Shown in pieces: positions 10,361-21,814 of a DNA stretch of 64,000 nt. Numbering within the stretch: position 1 is the first letter of the stretch; the number at the start of each line of letters is the position of its first letter. The stretch comes from Acheta domesticus. Lineage: Eukaryota; Arthropoda; Insecta; Orthoptera; Gryllidae. Both the position numbers and the translations under genes were made by a program. The DNA is taken from contig JAHLJT010000631.1 in NCBI GenBank assembly GCA_031308135.1, positions 143,076,734 to 143,140,733 on the forward strand, written 5' to 3'. The notes beneath the pieces are model-generated. The model was not told the DNA's origin, made no database searches, and saw nothing but the letters and a program-made list of their open reading frames with translations.

Positions 10361-13300
10361 GTAAGTTACGCTACAATTACACTACATGTGAAAATATGAG
10401 CCAGTACTTCCGTTTGCGGTGAATTTCGCAGTAGTTTTTATTAATTACTCCTCAGATTGCCCGGTGAGGTAAGTTATAGTATACCATTTAATATAATCAG
10501 ATCCCTAAAAAATTACTGCGTATTGAATAAAAGAAAAAAGAACATTTACCGTATAATTTCTTCAATAACGTAACGAAAACTATGCCCGCGAAAGCTTTTT
10601 TATAAGTATTTACCTTTTTATAAGTATTTACCTGTACTAATTTAATTTTTTTTTTTTTCAAAAATAAGGCACTGAGCGCCAAATTGTTTTTCCTGCGGTT
10701 TCAGGTGGTGTCTGTGTATAAAAAAGCAGTACTAACAAATTAACTTAATATTACAAATCGTTGCATATTAGCAATTTAATTAGTTTATGAGTATTGGAGT
10801 TATTTATCAACTGTGTATGATGTATTATCCGCGCACGTTTTCTTGCGTTCTCGCTTCGCTAGATACTAGAGTAGTGGAGAGTTTGGTTATTTGGACGAAA
10901 ATAATATTGTAGTTCGTTTTTCGATGCAAAATAGTTGCTATTACACGGGAGCGAACATTTCTGATTACCAGATTTTGTCTACAACGCTCGTTGTCATAGT
11001 TTATTCTTAATTCACCTAATGATGACAAAGAAGTGGGGGTAGGTATTCCGGGGCTCAAGGTAACATGCGCGTATAATATTATGACTAACCGATAAACAAG
11101 TTGAAAACAGATTGAAATACGAGTTTTTAAAAAAACTGATATTATCCACCAAGCGAATGCACGTAGTTTTGACCACGCTGCGCTGGAAACAGCGCTTCTG
11201 CATAATTTGCTTTGAATGTCAGTCAAATGCACTCCTTTTTGTTTCATTTGTCAAAGTAAAAAATGATTGCTGCTCCTGATTATCGAAATGAATACAGATA
11301 TGTATCATAGGCGCTTTGTTTGAATTGGACGTTTTCAAATAATAGCTGAGGTGTTAGTACCGCATGTGATGCTTCAATATTACGTAGCTGTTTCCAACAA
11401 CGCCAGAAAGTATGTGCTGCTGTGGCACCAGCTGTTCATTTATTGTAATGACTTATACCAAGGTGAAACTGTAAGCAAAGTCTACACAATGAAAACAGTG
11501 TAAACATGAGATTAATCTAAAATGGCGCCCTTATTGATTGTGCCCGTGTTTAGATTCACACTTTTTGATATACGATTCACTCAAAATTGTAAAACAAATA
11601 TCGAAAGTGTTTCAGCGCAGTTTTGGCATTTATAACTAGCCTTGTTTATGAATGCCAAACATCGTAGCATCGTTTCGCCAAACATCACTAGCATTATAGA
11701 AAACTTCAGTCATTCAACCTCCAGGCATATCTTTTCCCATTTATCACCAAAATAAAATAATGTACCTTTCGATTGAGTGTTACGTTAACGATAAAGTAGT
11801 TATAGCTTTAATGAATGGTCTATCACATTCCCTTTCTGCCTTAGATCACCAACTTCAAAATAGTTTCTTATAATAATCACAGATTAGGGCAGCCCAAATA
11901 TAAAATGGAAAGTATTGCATTGGTGTCGAATGTAATGATTTATTTCCATACTCTTCATCGCGATGCACGTAGATTCTTTCTAAAATATTATTATTTCGCT
12001 AAGATAAGATCATAAGAGTACACACACTATTTTAACTTCTTTGGTCCTTTTTAACAGTAATTATAATATTTGTAAGAGTATTAAAAGTAGGCTATACGAA
12101 AGATAAAATTTGAGGATGAATTGTAACAATATTTTGAAATAACCTCAGTTTAGCAATCTGGGGAGAGAACTGAAGAAGTTGGCTTTACTGAGCAAATCAA
12201 TTATTCTTTCTAAAGATATTGTAATTAATAAAGTACAGGTTAGCTTAATTCTTAATTAGGTATCTTCCCTAACAGATGCTGATGTTTGTAATAAATTATC
12301 TTTAGCAATTTTGGGTATTACCATGCGACTCAAGAATTTTGTTGTAAAGATTTGCGTAATTCTGGCTCGATGAACAGGCAGAGAAATATTTACTGTTTCC
12401 TAACGTCTTCTACAACAGCATGTACCTTCTGAAGAAGCTTCATAAAAATAAGATAATCATAAATAAAGATTATGAGAATTTAAGGTGTAAGGCTGTCTTA
12501 ACATTGAAGTTCTTCCCAACACTGTTCGGAAGAAAATAAAGGGAGTGGGATTACAGATATCGGATAACGGAATTTCAGAGAAAGTTTCGTGCAACTATAT
12601 AACATGATTTCCAACAATATATTAAAATCACCATGCGTTTGTTATTTTGTTACAAAGGAATTTACGTTACTCCACAAAAAATGAATCAACAAATATTATA
12701 TTGTCACTGTTCTCCAAAAAATAATTTTATTTCTGAAAATAGTTTTGTTACGTACCATGAAAATCGTAAACGTCAGAAATAATGTAGTCACATGAAAATT
12801 ATTATAATATTTTTAAAGAATTTTTTCTTCCATTTTCTAATGTATCTAAAGGAAGGGCAGTGAATGAAACAAGAAATGATTTTTCCTTGGAATGCCTATG
12901 ATATTAACTGTGAATATTTGAGAAACTAAATAATGTTTACTAAAATTTAATAGGGGCAGTCGATCTAGAATGCGTAAACAATAAGTGCATAACATAGTTC
13001 AATGCTTCAAGAATGAATCATTTTTTATGAATAAGGAAAGATTAATTTTTCGCAGTAATACAATAACGCCAGAATTTTAATTATTGAACGTATTTTCTTA
13101 AGTAAATATAACACTAGGGATAAATAATAACAAAACAATAAGCAAGAGTTAATCAGAAACACAATGAGGTAAATTAATGAACTTGTGTCTCTTCGAACAA
13201 GTCTACACAGGTTCAAATGCATGTTTTATAGCCCATCTCATTATGTATTTCTTGTGAATACAAGAGGGATAAAAATGGAGTTGAAAGTAACTGCAAAATG

Positions 13301-13440
13301 AAGACAGAATTGTGAAAACTCACTACAATAATATTTCAAAGATATAAAAATTACTTCTGAGCACATTTTTTAATAGAGGCATACATTATTACGATGTTCG
13401 ATGTTGTTCTGTGATTTACAGAAATAAACCAAAATAAATA
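10361..13440. other. 3-kb AT-rich stretch, nearly featureless
   Basis: No recognised gene. The minus-strand frame at 10825-11247 (140 codons) is the longest here and has no motif I recognise. At about 11403-11436 the words 'aaagtatgtgctgctgtggc' resemble the ends of the small terminal-repeat element at 45319-45847, so a fragment of that family may lie here. Confidence 0.4.
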
Positions 13441-13950
13441 GCGCCAGTCCGAATGACAAGAAGTGAACCGGTGGCGTGTTTGTCGTTTTATAAGTGATCG
13501 CTGAGCGTGGTGCGATTGGTCCAGAACCTGCCCCGAGCCCCGAGTGAAACGCGGGGAGGAGCGCGCAAAGAGAAAACAGTTGCGGGGCGGGGTGGTCCAG
13601 CCAGCTCGGGTGGGGGTTCACGATGCCACGATGGGATGTGCGGCGTCTTCGAGAAAGGAAGCGGGCGCAGTAGGCGGAGGGTTCATGAAGAAGTGGCGAA
13701 ATCAACGAACTGGCCGTGAAGGGATTGATGAAGATTTAGAGCGGGATGATATGGAGCGATCAGAAACGGAGAGAACACGGTGGGTTAGAACGGAGGGATG
13801 CGAGAAAGGCCGAACAGGACCAAATATGCGTTGAAAAGAAGGAAAGAAACGGAATGAATCGGAAGGATTCGTTGAGCCTGAAAGGGCAGAAGTTTAGGAG
13901 AAACGAACGAAAGGAATCAGAGATGCGTTAATTCGAATCGTAACGCGATG
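13441..13950. promoter_or_regulatory. CpG-rich island grading into a purine-rich tract
   Basis: 13441-13690 is GC- and CpG-rich and includes a CCAAT-type box in reverse (attgg, about 13515). From 13690 to 13935 the plus strand becomes GA-rich, as beside the 2030-2460 island. Frames over it read Arg/Lys/Glu and look compositional. Confidence 0.4.
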
Positions 13951-14195
13951 GGTCGGGGCGGGAATGACAGAAGGGTGCAGAAGGATGAGTTCAGCTCAGA
14001 GCCTGCTTTGCTGCTGTCTCTGCAGCGCCTCTGGCCGAGAAGTCTTAGGGTCGAGAAGCGACGGTGGAAAATTTTCAACTTCAGTTACTTACGAAGGTTT
14101 GGAAGAGAATTTTTGCTGCCAGCTGCTCTGATCTATACTATCCTGTGGTTTCTCCAATCAACAGGTGATGGAGTTCTGGAGGAGAATCGTAACTA

Positions 14196-14365
14196 ACGGG
14201 CTTTAGAACGCACGCGACCTTTCCTTCCACCTTTTTGTCCTACCCTCTCCTCTTACACTTACTTTATCATACATGGAGTACCACACATGTCGGAAGACCA
14301 GTTGGCAGCCTGGAGCCTGTCCCGACTGGGGCGGTGTCTTGCTGGGGGAGATACCTGCTGGAGAA
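14196..14365 (+). repeat. S1 SINE body fragment
   Basis: It starts at 'cgcacgcgacctttccttcc' and runs through 'tgtcccgactggggcggtg' and 'gggagatacctgctgg', matching the middle of S1. Head and 3' end are missing. A short run of GATCG words follows at about 14448-14485. Confidence 0.65.
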
Positions 14366-14489
14366 ACCTCCCTCGAAAGTCGTCGTGTAGGTCGCCACGG
14401 GATCTCATTATTTACAGAGGATCGTGTCGATTTGGATCTGTTCGAGTTAGATCGGATCGGATCGGTGTAAGGTTGGATCGGTTGGGTCT

Positions 14490-14830
14490 GTGGAGAAGGC
14501 GTGGGGACGAAAAGCCTTGCGAGACGAAGCCGCGAGAACCGCCGCTGGTGAGCAGGAGGGGACGAGGCGTGGCGTGGCGAGGTGAGGGCCGCCTTCGCAC
14601 CTGCGAGCGCCGTTGCTCCGGAGCCAGAGCCATCAATTACGAATGGAAGGTGCGCGGGCTGGCGGGCGCGGCGCCGGCACTTCCTGCCCACCGGCCGCGC
14701 GCCGCCCGTCCCCGCCCCGACCCTGCACACCATGCCTCCCCCCCCCCAGACACACAGGAGCCGGAACCAAGCCGCTGGCCGCGCAGTGGCGCAGCAACTT
14801 ACGAATGGAAAGCCCGCGTTGACAGAAACA
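14490..14830. promoter_or_regulatory. CpG-rich island beside the minisatellite
   Basis: A CpG-dense block with a C8 run near 14739. The phrase 'ttacgaatggaa(a/g)g' occurs twice (about 14637 and 14800). Several overlapping frames are compositional. No domain is recognised. Confidence 0.4.
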
Positions 14831-14960
14831 GAACGAGACGAAAGTGAGGAAATGGGGATCGCTATTTATTTCGCATTGTTTGTAAACAAATACACGCAGA
14901 ACGAATCACAACGACAATCTTATGAACTGCGCACATCGTACTTAGAGGGCATCGTACCAG

Positions 14961-15363
14961 AGGGCGGCCAGTGTGTGGCCAGGGGCGGCCAGAGGACGGC
15001 CAGGGGGCGGCCAGGGGGCGGCCAGGAGGCAGCCAGGGGGCGGCCAGGGGGCGGCCAGGGGGCAGCCAGGGGGCGGAAAGGGGGCGGCCAGGGGGTGGCC
15101 AGGGAGCGACCACGGGGGGCTAGGGGGCGGCCAGGGGGCGGCCAGGGGGCGGCCAGGACGCGGCCAGGGGGTGGCCAGGGGGCGGCCAGGGGGCGGCCAG
15201 GGGGTGGCCAGGGGCGGCCAGACGACGGCCAGGGGGCGGCCAGGGGGCGGCCAGGGGGCGGCCAGGGGCGGTCAAGGGGCGGCCAGGGGGCGGCCAGGGG
15301 GCGGCTAGGGGCGGCCAGGGGGCAGCCAGATGGCGGCAAGTGTGTGGCCAGGGGGCGGCCAGA
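14961..15363 (+). repeat. GC-rich minisatellite, ~12-bp unit
   Basis: About 33 imperfect copies of a GGCGGCCAGGGG-type unit, with variants (GGCAGCC, GGTGGCC, GACGGCC) scattered through. It begins after 'gagggcggccagtgtgtggc' and ends before 'ggctgcttcgtttcccgg'. It reads as Gly/Arg/Ala/Gln repeats on plus and Pro/Trp/Ala repeats on minus in all frames, so I treat those frames as artefacts. The unit has G4-5 runs every 12 bases, a pattern compatible with G-quadruplex formation. Confidence 0.9.
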
Positions 15364-15469
15364 GGGCTGCTTCGTTTCCCGGACGCCGCGCGTCCCGAGG
15401 CACCCAGAGCGCAGACCGTCGCCCCGCAGAGGAATTATGTATCCGCCGCACGTTTAAGCATTAACGAGA

Positions 15470-16885
15470 TTCGCCTAATAGATTGACTTCCGGGGTCCAT
15501 TATCACCCGCGATGATTTATTCTCCCTTGTTGGGTACGGTTTTGAACAAGATATACCGCGTACAAGATTTTTTTCCTTTAGATTGGTTAGTGCGAGATGT
15601 TTGCACAGAAATACACCACACGTTCAATAGTATTTGGTCTAGTGAGTGAAAGAGGATGCACTAGGCAAACCAAATATTTACATGTGTTAACAAGACAATA
15701 AATTAGATTTTATAAAAGAGGATTACATAATGCGGATTGATGAAAAAATGGTACGATGGATGGTACAACTCCAGCCTGGTTAGTTGAGTTTATTAAAATA
15801 TTTGATTGGCAGATTCGATAAACGCTGTTACAATTTCATATTTTTGTAAATATATTTATTAGAATAATATAATAATTAATATAAATGAAATTTAATTTAT
15901 AAATAGTTATAAACTTAAAGGTCGCACAAGTACTGCCAACAAATTTAATTTACAAGCGTTTATTTTAGAAAATGTTTTGTGTGTTTGTTTAATCAAACAA
16001 AATATTGTAAATCGTTTTTGTAAGTAGCGTTGATTTAAATTTTTGTAACTTTTGTTTTCATTTGTGAAAAGAAAATGCTATAACAGGTACTACATTTTGA
16101 ACCTCAAAATTAATTTTCCAAAACATAACTTGATAGCTTTTGACACAGCATGTTATCCAAGCTTTTAAGGATTATGCAAGCTTATAAGCTTATATTCTTA
16201 TAATGATAATAATTAATTTATAACAATAAAATTTATTTTGCATTAATTGAAAAATAAATTCTGCATGATACAAATTTCTTTTTCATCAAAATAAAATAAA
16301 CAGAAATTAAGAAACGTCTAGTGTGATCTTCTTAAGCTTTCTTCTTGTATTGTGTAACGTATTTTGAGAGTAATCAAATTTAGTTACAGATATTTTTCGT
16401 ATGATTTAAGGGTTACTTCTCCTTATATGGAAATTCTAATTTAAAATCTACCAAAAATAAGTCAGAAGAAGTAAATACTATGATTTTTTCATGAATTTAT
16501 AATGAATGTCTATGCTGATATGTCACCTTTTTAATGGCGTTCAGGGATTTAATTTAAAAAGAATAATTAATAGAAATCCTGTAATAAGATTCATAAATTC
16601 AAACAGAAAAGTCATATACTTACTTTAAATTCACAAAGGTATTATTCAGAATCAACGTATGTATTCTTGAATCCAGGAGTCACATATTACCAGCTTTATG
16701 AGCAATAAATATTCTTACATTGCACTAAGAAATCTTCGCTTTCAGTGTACTCGCCTTGAGGCTCCGTGCGTCACAATGTAAGAGGCAAAGGTCGCAACTT
16801 TGATAAACTCTTCCCCAAAGAGTAGATGCTTCCTACAAAATAATTTTTCTTTTGACAGTTTCGTATTCGCTGTTTTCTAGAATTC
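15470..16885. other. AT-rich stretch, nothing recognised
   Basis: Very AT-rich, with no frames over 60 codons and no terminal repeats. The words 'aagctt' and 'cttataagcttat' cluster near 16160-16200. Confidence 0.45.
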
Positions 16886-16889
16886 TAAA

Positions 16890-17010
16890 TATTTCAGCTC
16901 GACGTGTCGACTGATTGCCTCCTTGTATGACTTGCAGCGTCGGAGATGCCCCGTGTGGGGCGCCCTAGCGCTCGATCGCTTGCTCATAGACACGAGGCAC
17001 CGATGTGTCG
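16890..17010. promoter_or_regulatory. Small CpG-rich patch
   Basis: About 120 bases of raised CpG with a 'cgacgtgtcg' near-palindrome (about 16902). It is isolated in AT-rich DNA; function unknown. Confidence 0.3.
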
Positions 17011-18680
17011 GTAAGGGAAGACGTTTATAAATGAGTTGAAAGTGAGTCGAGGAGAGATAACAGATAAAATATGTTTTATCATTTAATAATTATGTATTTC
17101 TCATTATTAGTTTTTTAGATATGTATGTGAAGTTAATTATCACATATCGAAATAGCGCTGCCAATCGCTTGGCACTACTGTTGTTGCTTCGAATCTCACA
17201 TAAAATGTCTCTCCTTTTTGATTGCAATGTGATAAATGAACTGAAACATAAAGTGTACGAAAGAATAATGGACATTGTTCATCATTTGGGGGACGTCAGC
17301 TGCAGAGAACTGCTCTTAATTATTACCAGCGACGCTGTTATTTTTGAATATTTGGAAGCTAATGAAATACTATGAGGTTTGGAAGGTGAAGAAAATACGA
17401 AATTAAGGTTAGATTTATTTTAATTAAATGTAAGACCTTTTCTTGAGATATTATCAATAAATAAACCTGCTAAAAATAACAAATGCTTTAAATAACGCAA
17501 AATAATAAAATGGTCGTATACACACAATTATTAACAGTATGAGCTTTTATTGGTGACAACGTTACATTTCACTGTTGAAAACTCACGAAAGCGTCTAAAT
17601 TATCTGAGTTACATAACAATCATATGGATAACGTTCATTCAAGCTATCAAAAATAAAAAGAGTAAAAATTTTATTTTATTGTACTTATTTATTGCATTGC
17701 ATTGTAATAGAGTAACAAATTATGAAACAATTAAGATTGCAAGTGGTTAAAGAAGGACGATGAAAACAAATTGTTGGAAGACAGTAATGAAAAATCGGGA
17801 TGTTTCCGTAAATGTCTGAATAGAAAATATACAATAGATAGATAAGAAATCACATAATAGAGACTTCAAGTCATATAAAACACAGCCTAGAGTGAATTGG
17901 AAAAACCAAAACTTGGAAAAGATACAAACTCAATCTCGTGATGTTACAAAAAGCAATTGTTTTATTTACAAAACGACAAATAACTTAATTAAATAAAAAA
18001 GCATCTACGTCAATAATGATAGTTTTATAACATTATTAATCATTCATACGAATCAAAATATATAATTTGCTGTATGCACCGTACACGTTACGTTCAATAT
18101 CTTGGTAACTTACAAGAGATATCTTCATTACAATTCATTGTAATAGCAATAAATACAAATGGTTCTTTCAAATATTACGAAATATATTTAATTCGATGAA
18201 CGGGGTTACGTTGTAATAGCTTGCAACTCCAATTATCTTTAATATAAATAATTTCGCATGATGTGTGTGCATGTGATGTGTCAGGAGCAATTGTATTGTC
18301 ACAATGTCCGCAACGAATTGGATTCATAGGCCATATCGAATCAACCAAGCCTTCAGTGGGAATGGAGACAAAAATCATTGTATGACGAACGTGAAGGAAA
18401 TTAATGTTATAGAGATCAGTTCAAGCGAGAGTAATCTATAAACACATTTGCCACAAATATCACTTCGAACCACATCATAAAGATGTAGGTGTATTAATCT
18501 ATATAGTAGTTTACATATCAATATGAGTGTATATCTTGTACAGTGTGTGCTTGTTTTATCAGTTTTTTAAGAACGTATCTAGTCATGTACTACATACACT
18601 TCTATCACTATAGAACCTTACAAATATTTTGAAAACTAAAGTTAGAACACTGACTTTGAATCATTGACCAGATAATGGAA
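17011..18680. other. AT-rich stretch, nothing recognised
   Basis: Short frames only (for example 17121-17375 plus and 18175-18378 minus), none resembling a known family. No RNA gene signatures. Confidence 0.45.
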
Positions 18681-18689
18681 AGAAAATAG

Positions 18690-19255
18690 GATGGGATCAG
18701 AAAGATCTATCATGGCTCATTTGGTAGATACCACGACGGTATCCTCCAGAAACATAAGTGATGAACATGGAGAGTGGTTTTCTTTGGACCTAATTGTCAA
18801 TGGCCTATCATTTCCGTTACTCACCGTCTTGTCAATGACCTATCATTACTGCTATTTACCCTTATGTTAGAGCACAACAGTATGCCACATACTAATATAG
18901 CCAAGAGAGGGAGCTTTAACCTTTTGTATTGGAGTGAACAGAGATCATCGTAGCAACCACTAGGAACAGAACCGACGAAACCAAAGACGCTTTACTGCGC
19001 TTAGTTGTCAGAGATCTGTCACCAATAGAATCTTACCATTCATCTTCATATTCACGGAACTTCCACACAACTTAAAGCGCTTCAGCAACCTAAAGGGGCA
19101 GATTTAACCTTTCGTCTTAGAGAAAACAGCTGTTCGTTCCAACCACTAGGAACTGAAATAACGAAACTAGAGAGCCAGATTTATTAGATCTAGTTGTCAG
19201 AGTAAGTTACAAATGGATCATAACCATTCACCCTTATGTTCACGGAGCATACACA
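18690..19255 (+). repeat. Diverged tandem repeat, ~180-188-bp period
   Basis: Related blocks occur in series. 'atttacccttatgttag' (18856), 'ccattcatcttcatattcac' (19035) and 'ccattcacccttatgttcac' (19220) are spaced 179 and 185 bases. 'taaccttttgtattgg' (about 18916) and 'taacctttcgtcttag' (about 19106) share the same register, as do 'aaccactaggaac' at about 18955 and 19140. At least two full units and a weaker third are visible. Confidence 0.6.
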
Positions 19256-19680
19256 AGTGCATGCGCGGTAAAGCCACCTTTTGGGGCATTGGAGCGCCCA
19301 CGGGCGTGCAGCAGCAAGTCGCTGCATCCTCCACGGGAGCGCAACGCGACTTTCGCTGCAGCGGCGGCGGCGGCGGCGGCGGCGGCGGCCAGCGCCACTA
19401 GTGAACCCGGAAGATGCGCGAAAGCGGCTTCGGCGTCCACCGGAGGAAGCCCTTGATCCGCGATAAGGTGGACGCCGGGTTCTCCGCTGAGTAACGCGCC
19501 GGCGGGACGCGAAACGTGGTTATTCGCACTTCGTAAATTCGCCCATTGGCCGATGGTATCTCGAGCTCGTTTTCGAAAGTAAACGAGTGATTGAGAAGAG
19601 GAACAATTAGAGCGGGCCCGAAAACAAGCGCGATCTTGTTGAGCGGGTCTGATTGGCTGCGCCCGGCCGGGAGTTATGGA
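19256..19680. promoter_or_regulatory. CpG-rich island with (CGG)n run
   Basis: A GC-rich block containing about nine CGG triplets (19361-19389), ending with 'gattggctgcgcccggccgg' (CCAAT-type box in reverse near 19650). Frames over the triplet run read polyalanine or polyglycine and are compositional. Confidence 0.45.
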
Positions 19681-19689
19681 CACTTCCCT

Positions 19690-20335
19690 CGCTCAATACT
19701 GATCTGGAGATCATAAACAAGACACAATAGGACGATAGATACAACATCTCTCGGAGAGTAACTTCCTGTCAACAGATTATGCACTGGATTTATCGTATGC
19801 AAAGAACAAGTTCTGTTTTCGAATAACTGCACTATTGTTGTAAGATTGTTTTGAATCGTTTTATTTTCTCGTATCTATTTGATATAAAATACAAATTCTT
19901 TCTGGCATTACAACACTTTTCGAGAAACTTTGTCCTCAATGAGACCATTCATGCTCCCGAGTTAAAAACATTCGTGATTATAATTTGATGAACATTAAAA
20001 TTTTCCTATGAGAGCTTTATTTATATTTTGCCTATCATCATCGTCATCAAGTTTCGACATGATCAAAAACTACAAATGTTTAGTTCGAAGAACCCCAAAA
20101 TATTCATGCGTCACACAATGCCTTCTCTTCTTGCGATCCAAGAAGAGAAAACGACCTTCACTACATTACCATTATTAACGCCATCACCTCCAAGCCAGTA
20201 ACCAACTGAGCAAAACTACTCAATTCATTAAAACTATCAAGCTTTGCATAGTTTTGAATTAAAACATATTTCATTTTCTTCGTACAAAACCTAACTGTTA
20301 CCTTTACGGAGAAGAAAAGTTGCTCAACCACCCAA
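19690..20335. other. AT-rich stretch, nothing recognised
   Basis: No frames, repeats or RNA signatures recognised. Confidence 0.4.
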
Positions 20336-20339
20336 TATG

Positions 20340-20790
20340 CAGGTTACGGCCGTGCCGGACTCTGTGATTGTGACCATCTCTGGCGCGCCGTCGTCGGTGG
20401 CGGCGGGGGCGGCGGCGGAGGCGACGGTCCAGAGAATGTGAACGTTCAAGGCTCGAGGCGAGGGGCGGCGAATTAAGTGGCAATCAGCCTCCACGCAAAA
20501 ATAGCGTGCAAATTGCCGTTTTTAGGCGCGCGTAGTGTGTGTTATTACGGGGCCTCACAATCGAGTTAACGCATTGGCGAGTCCGTGCGGTCACCGGGTA
20601 ATGCCATGTCTGTGGGGCGCGCGCGTGTTTTTGTTGACTCAAGGAGCGGCCGCTGCGAGGCCGGGCGCTGTGGCGCCGAGCAGACACGCAGCGCTGCCTG
20701 CTTGGATGGAGAGGAAGCTCCGCGCCCGTCATTTGCGGTGTCTGTGGGCATATACTGCGATTTATGCAACTCTTGCCCTGGCAGCAATCA
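20340..20790. promoter_or_regulatory. CpG-rich island
   Basis: A CpG-dense block with GGC triplets near 20397-20425. It includes an imperfect inverted pair around 'aaatagcgtgcaaattgccg' (about 20500). Frames on both strands (20484-20869) overlap heavily and show no domain. Confidence 0.4.
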
Positions 20791-21244
20791 GTTGTTGACC
20801 GTTTCATGCAATCGGGTATGTCGCTACAGTGACGTCAATATGGTGACGTACAAGCTCCCGATAGGATGAAACCGTCAACAGCTGATTCCTGACAGGGACA
20901 GAACTGAATAAATCGCAGTATAGAGTTGGAACGATAAAGATACCACATTTCTTAGAAATGGCTCTGCTGGGACTACTACTTTAATGCTAAGAAGGGTACC
21001 CAATGAGTTCAATTATTAGCCGAGAAAGAAGATTTTACACAGCAGAGTGCATATAATATCACGTCCTGCTCTCATTCACTTTAATAATACGCCTTACTCT
21101 TTCAATTTGCCAACATTCGAATCGTATTATGCATGACCATTATCACAGAAAATTTTTCAAAATAATATAATCACAATACTATTAATTATTATAATATAAA
21201 TAATAGAGTTCAGTTTTGTAACAATATTAATTGATTGGTGATTC

Positions 21245-21467
21245 CGGGAGCGTCAACGGCTAATGTCCCGTAAGTGTAGTGCATGTTTTATCGCGGGAGG
21301 TTGCGGTGATTTTCCCCCGATGGATGGTAAGATCCGACACCAACCTACGTCGGCTTGCAGGGATTTTCCCTAACCAAGTATCTCCCATCAGCTGGGCACT
21401 GCCCCAGGTGGGACCATCCCTAAGCTCCCGACTGGTCTCGATATGTGCGGTTCATGTGAGTGAGTAA

Positions 21468-21525
<58 letters not shown>

Positions 21526-21808
21526 GTGGTGAGGAAAGGATAAGGAAGCGGAAAGAAAGATTGCGCGCAGTCCGTAGCGTTTGTTAGGGTATTGCTCCGG
21601 CATTCGCCTGGTGTTGATCAGAGGAACCACGGAAAATACTGATCTAAGCAGCTGGTCACTAGAATTCTCCTCGAGACAACGCCTGAATTCGACCTAGCTG
21701 TCAAGCCAGTATCGAAAATCCTGCTACAGTCGGGGCTCGAACCCTTGAACCTCCCGGTCAGAGGCATTGCAATGACATCAGTTAATGCCATGAGCCACCT
21801 TTGTCGGT
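21245..21808 (-). repeat. S1 SINE, full-length reverse copy
   Basis: The best S1 copy. On the minus strand the head has an A-box-like TGGCTCATGGCA (complement at 21787-21799) and a good B box GGGTTCGAGCCCC (complement at 21731-21743). The body carries the complement of 'gctaggtcgaattcagg', a long (CA)n, 'gcccagctgatgggagat' and the 3' phrase 'cactacacttacgggacat'. The length of about 560 bp defines the family. The tail has no poly-A. AT-rich 'attaat' words flank both sides, but a clear target duplication was not established. Confidence 0.8.
21471..21523 (+). repeat. (TG)n microsatellite inside S1
   Basis: About 26 uninterrupted GT dinucleotides at the place where other S1 copies carry short CA runs (8709-8726). 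It expanded from an element-borne seed. Confidence 0.95.
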
Positions 21809-21814
21809 AAATTA

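Noticed and set aside
10825..11247. A 140-codon minus-strand gene
   Set aside because: No recognisable motif, and length alone is weak evidence in a 64-kb window.
14961..15363. Possible CRISPR array
   Set aside because: Units are contiguous, about 12 bp, with no unique spacers, in an arthropod-type genome.
14582..15457. Long collagen- or proline-rich-looking open frames across the GC minisatellite, on both strands
   Set aside because: A 12-bp unit without stop codons keeps all frames open; several frames on both strands are equally long and none has a signal peptide or domain.
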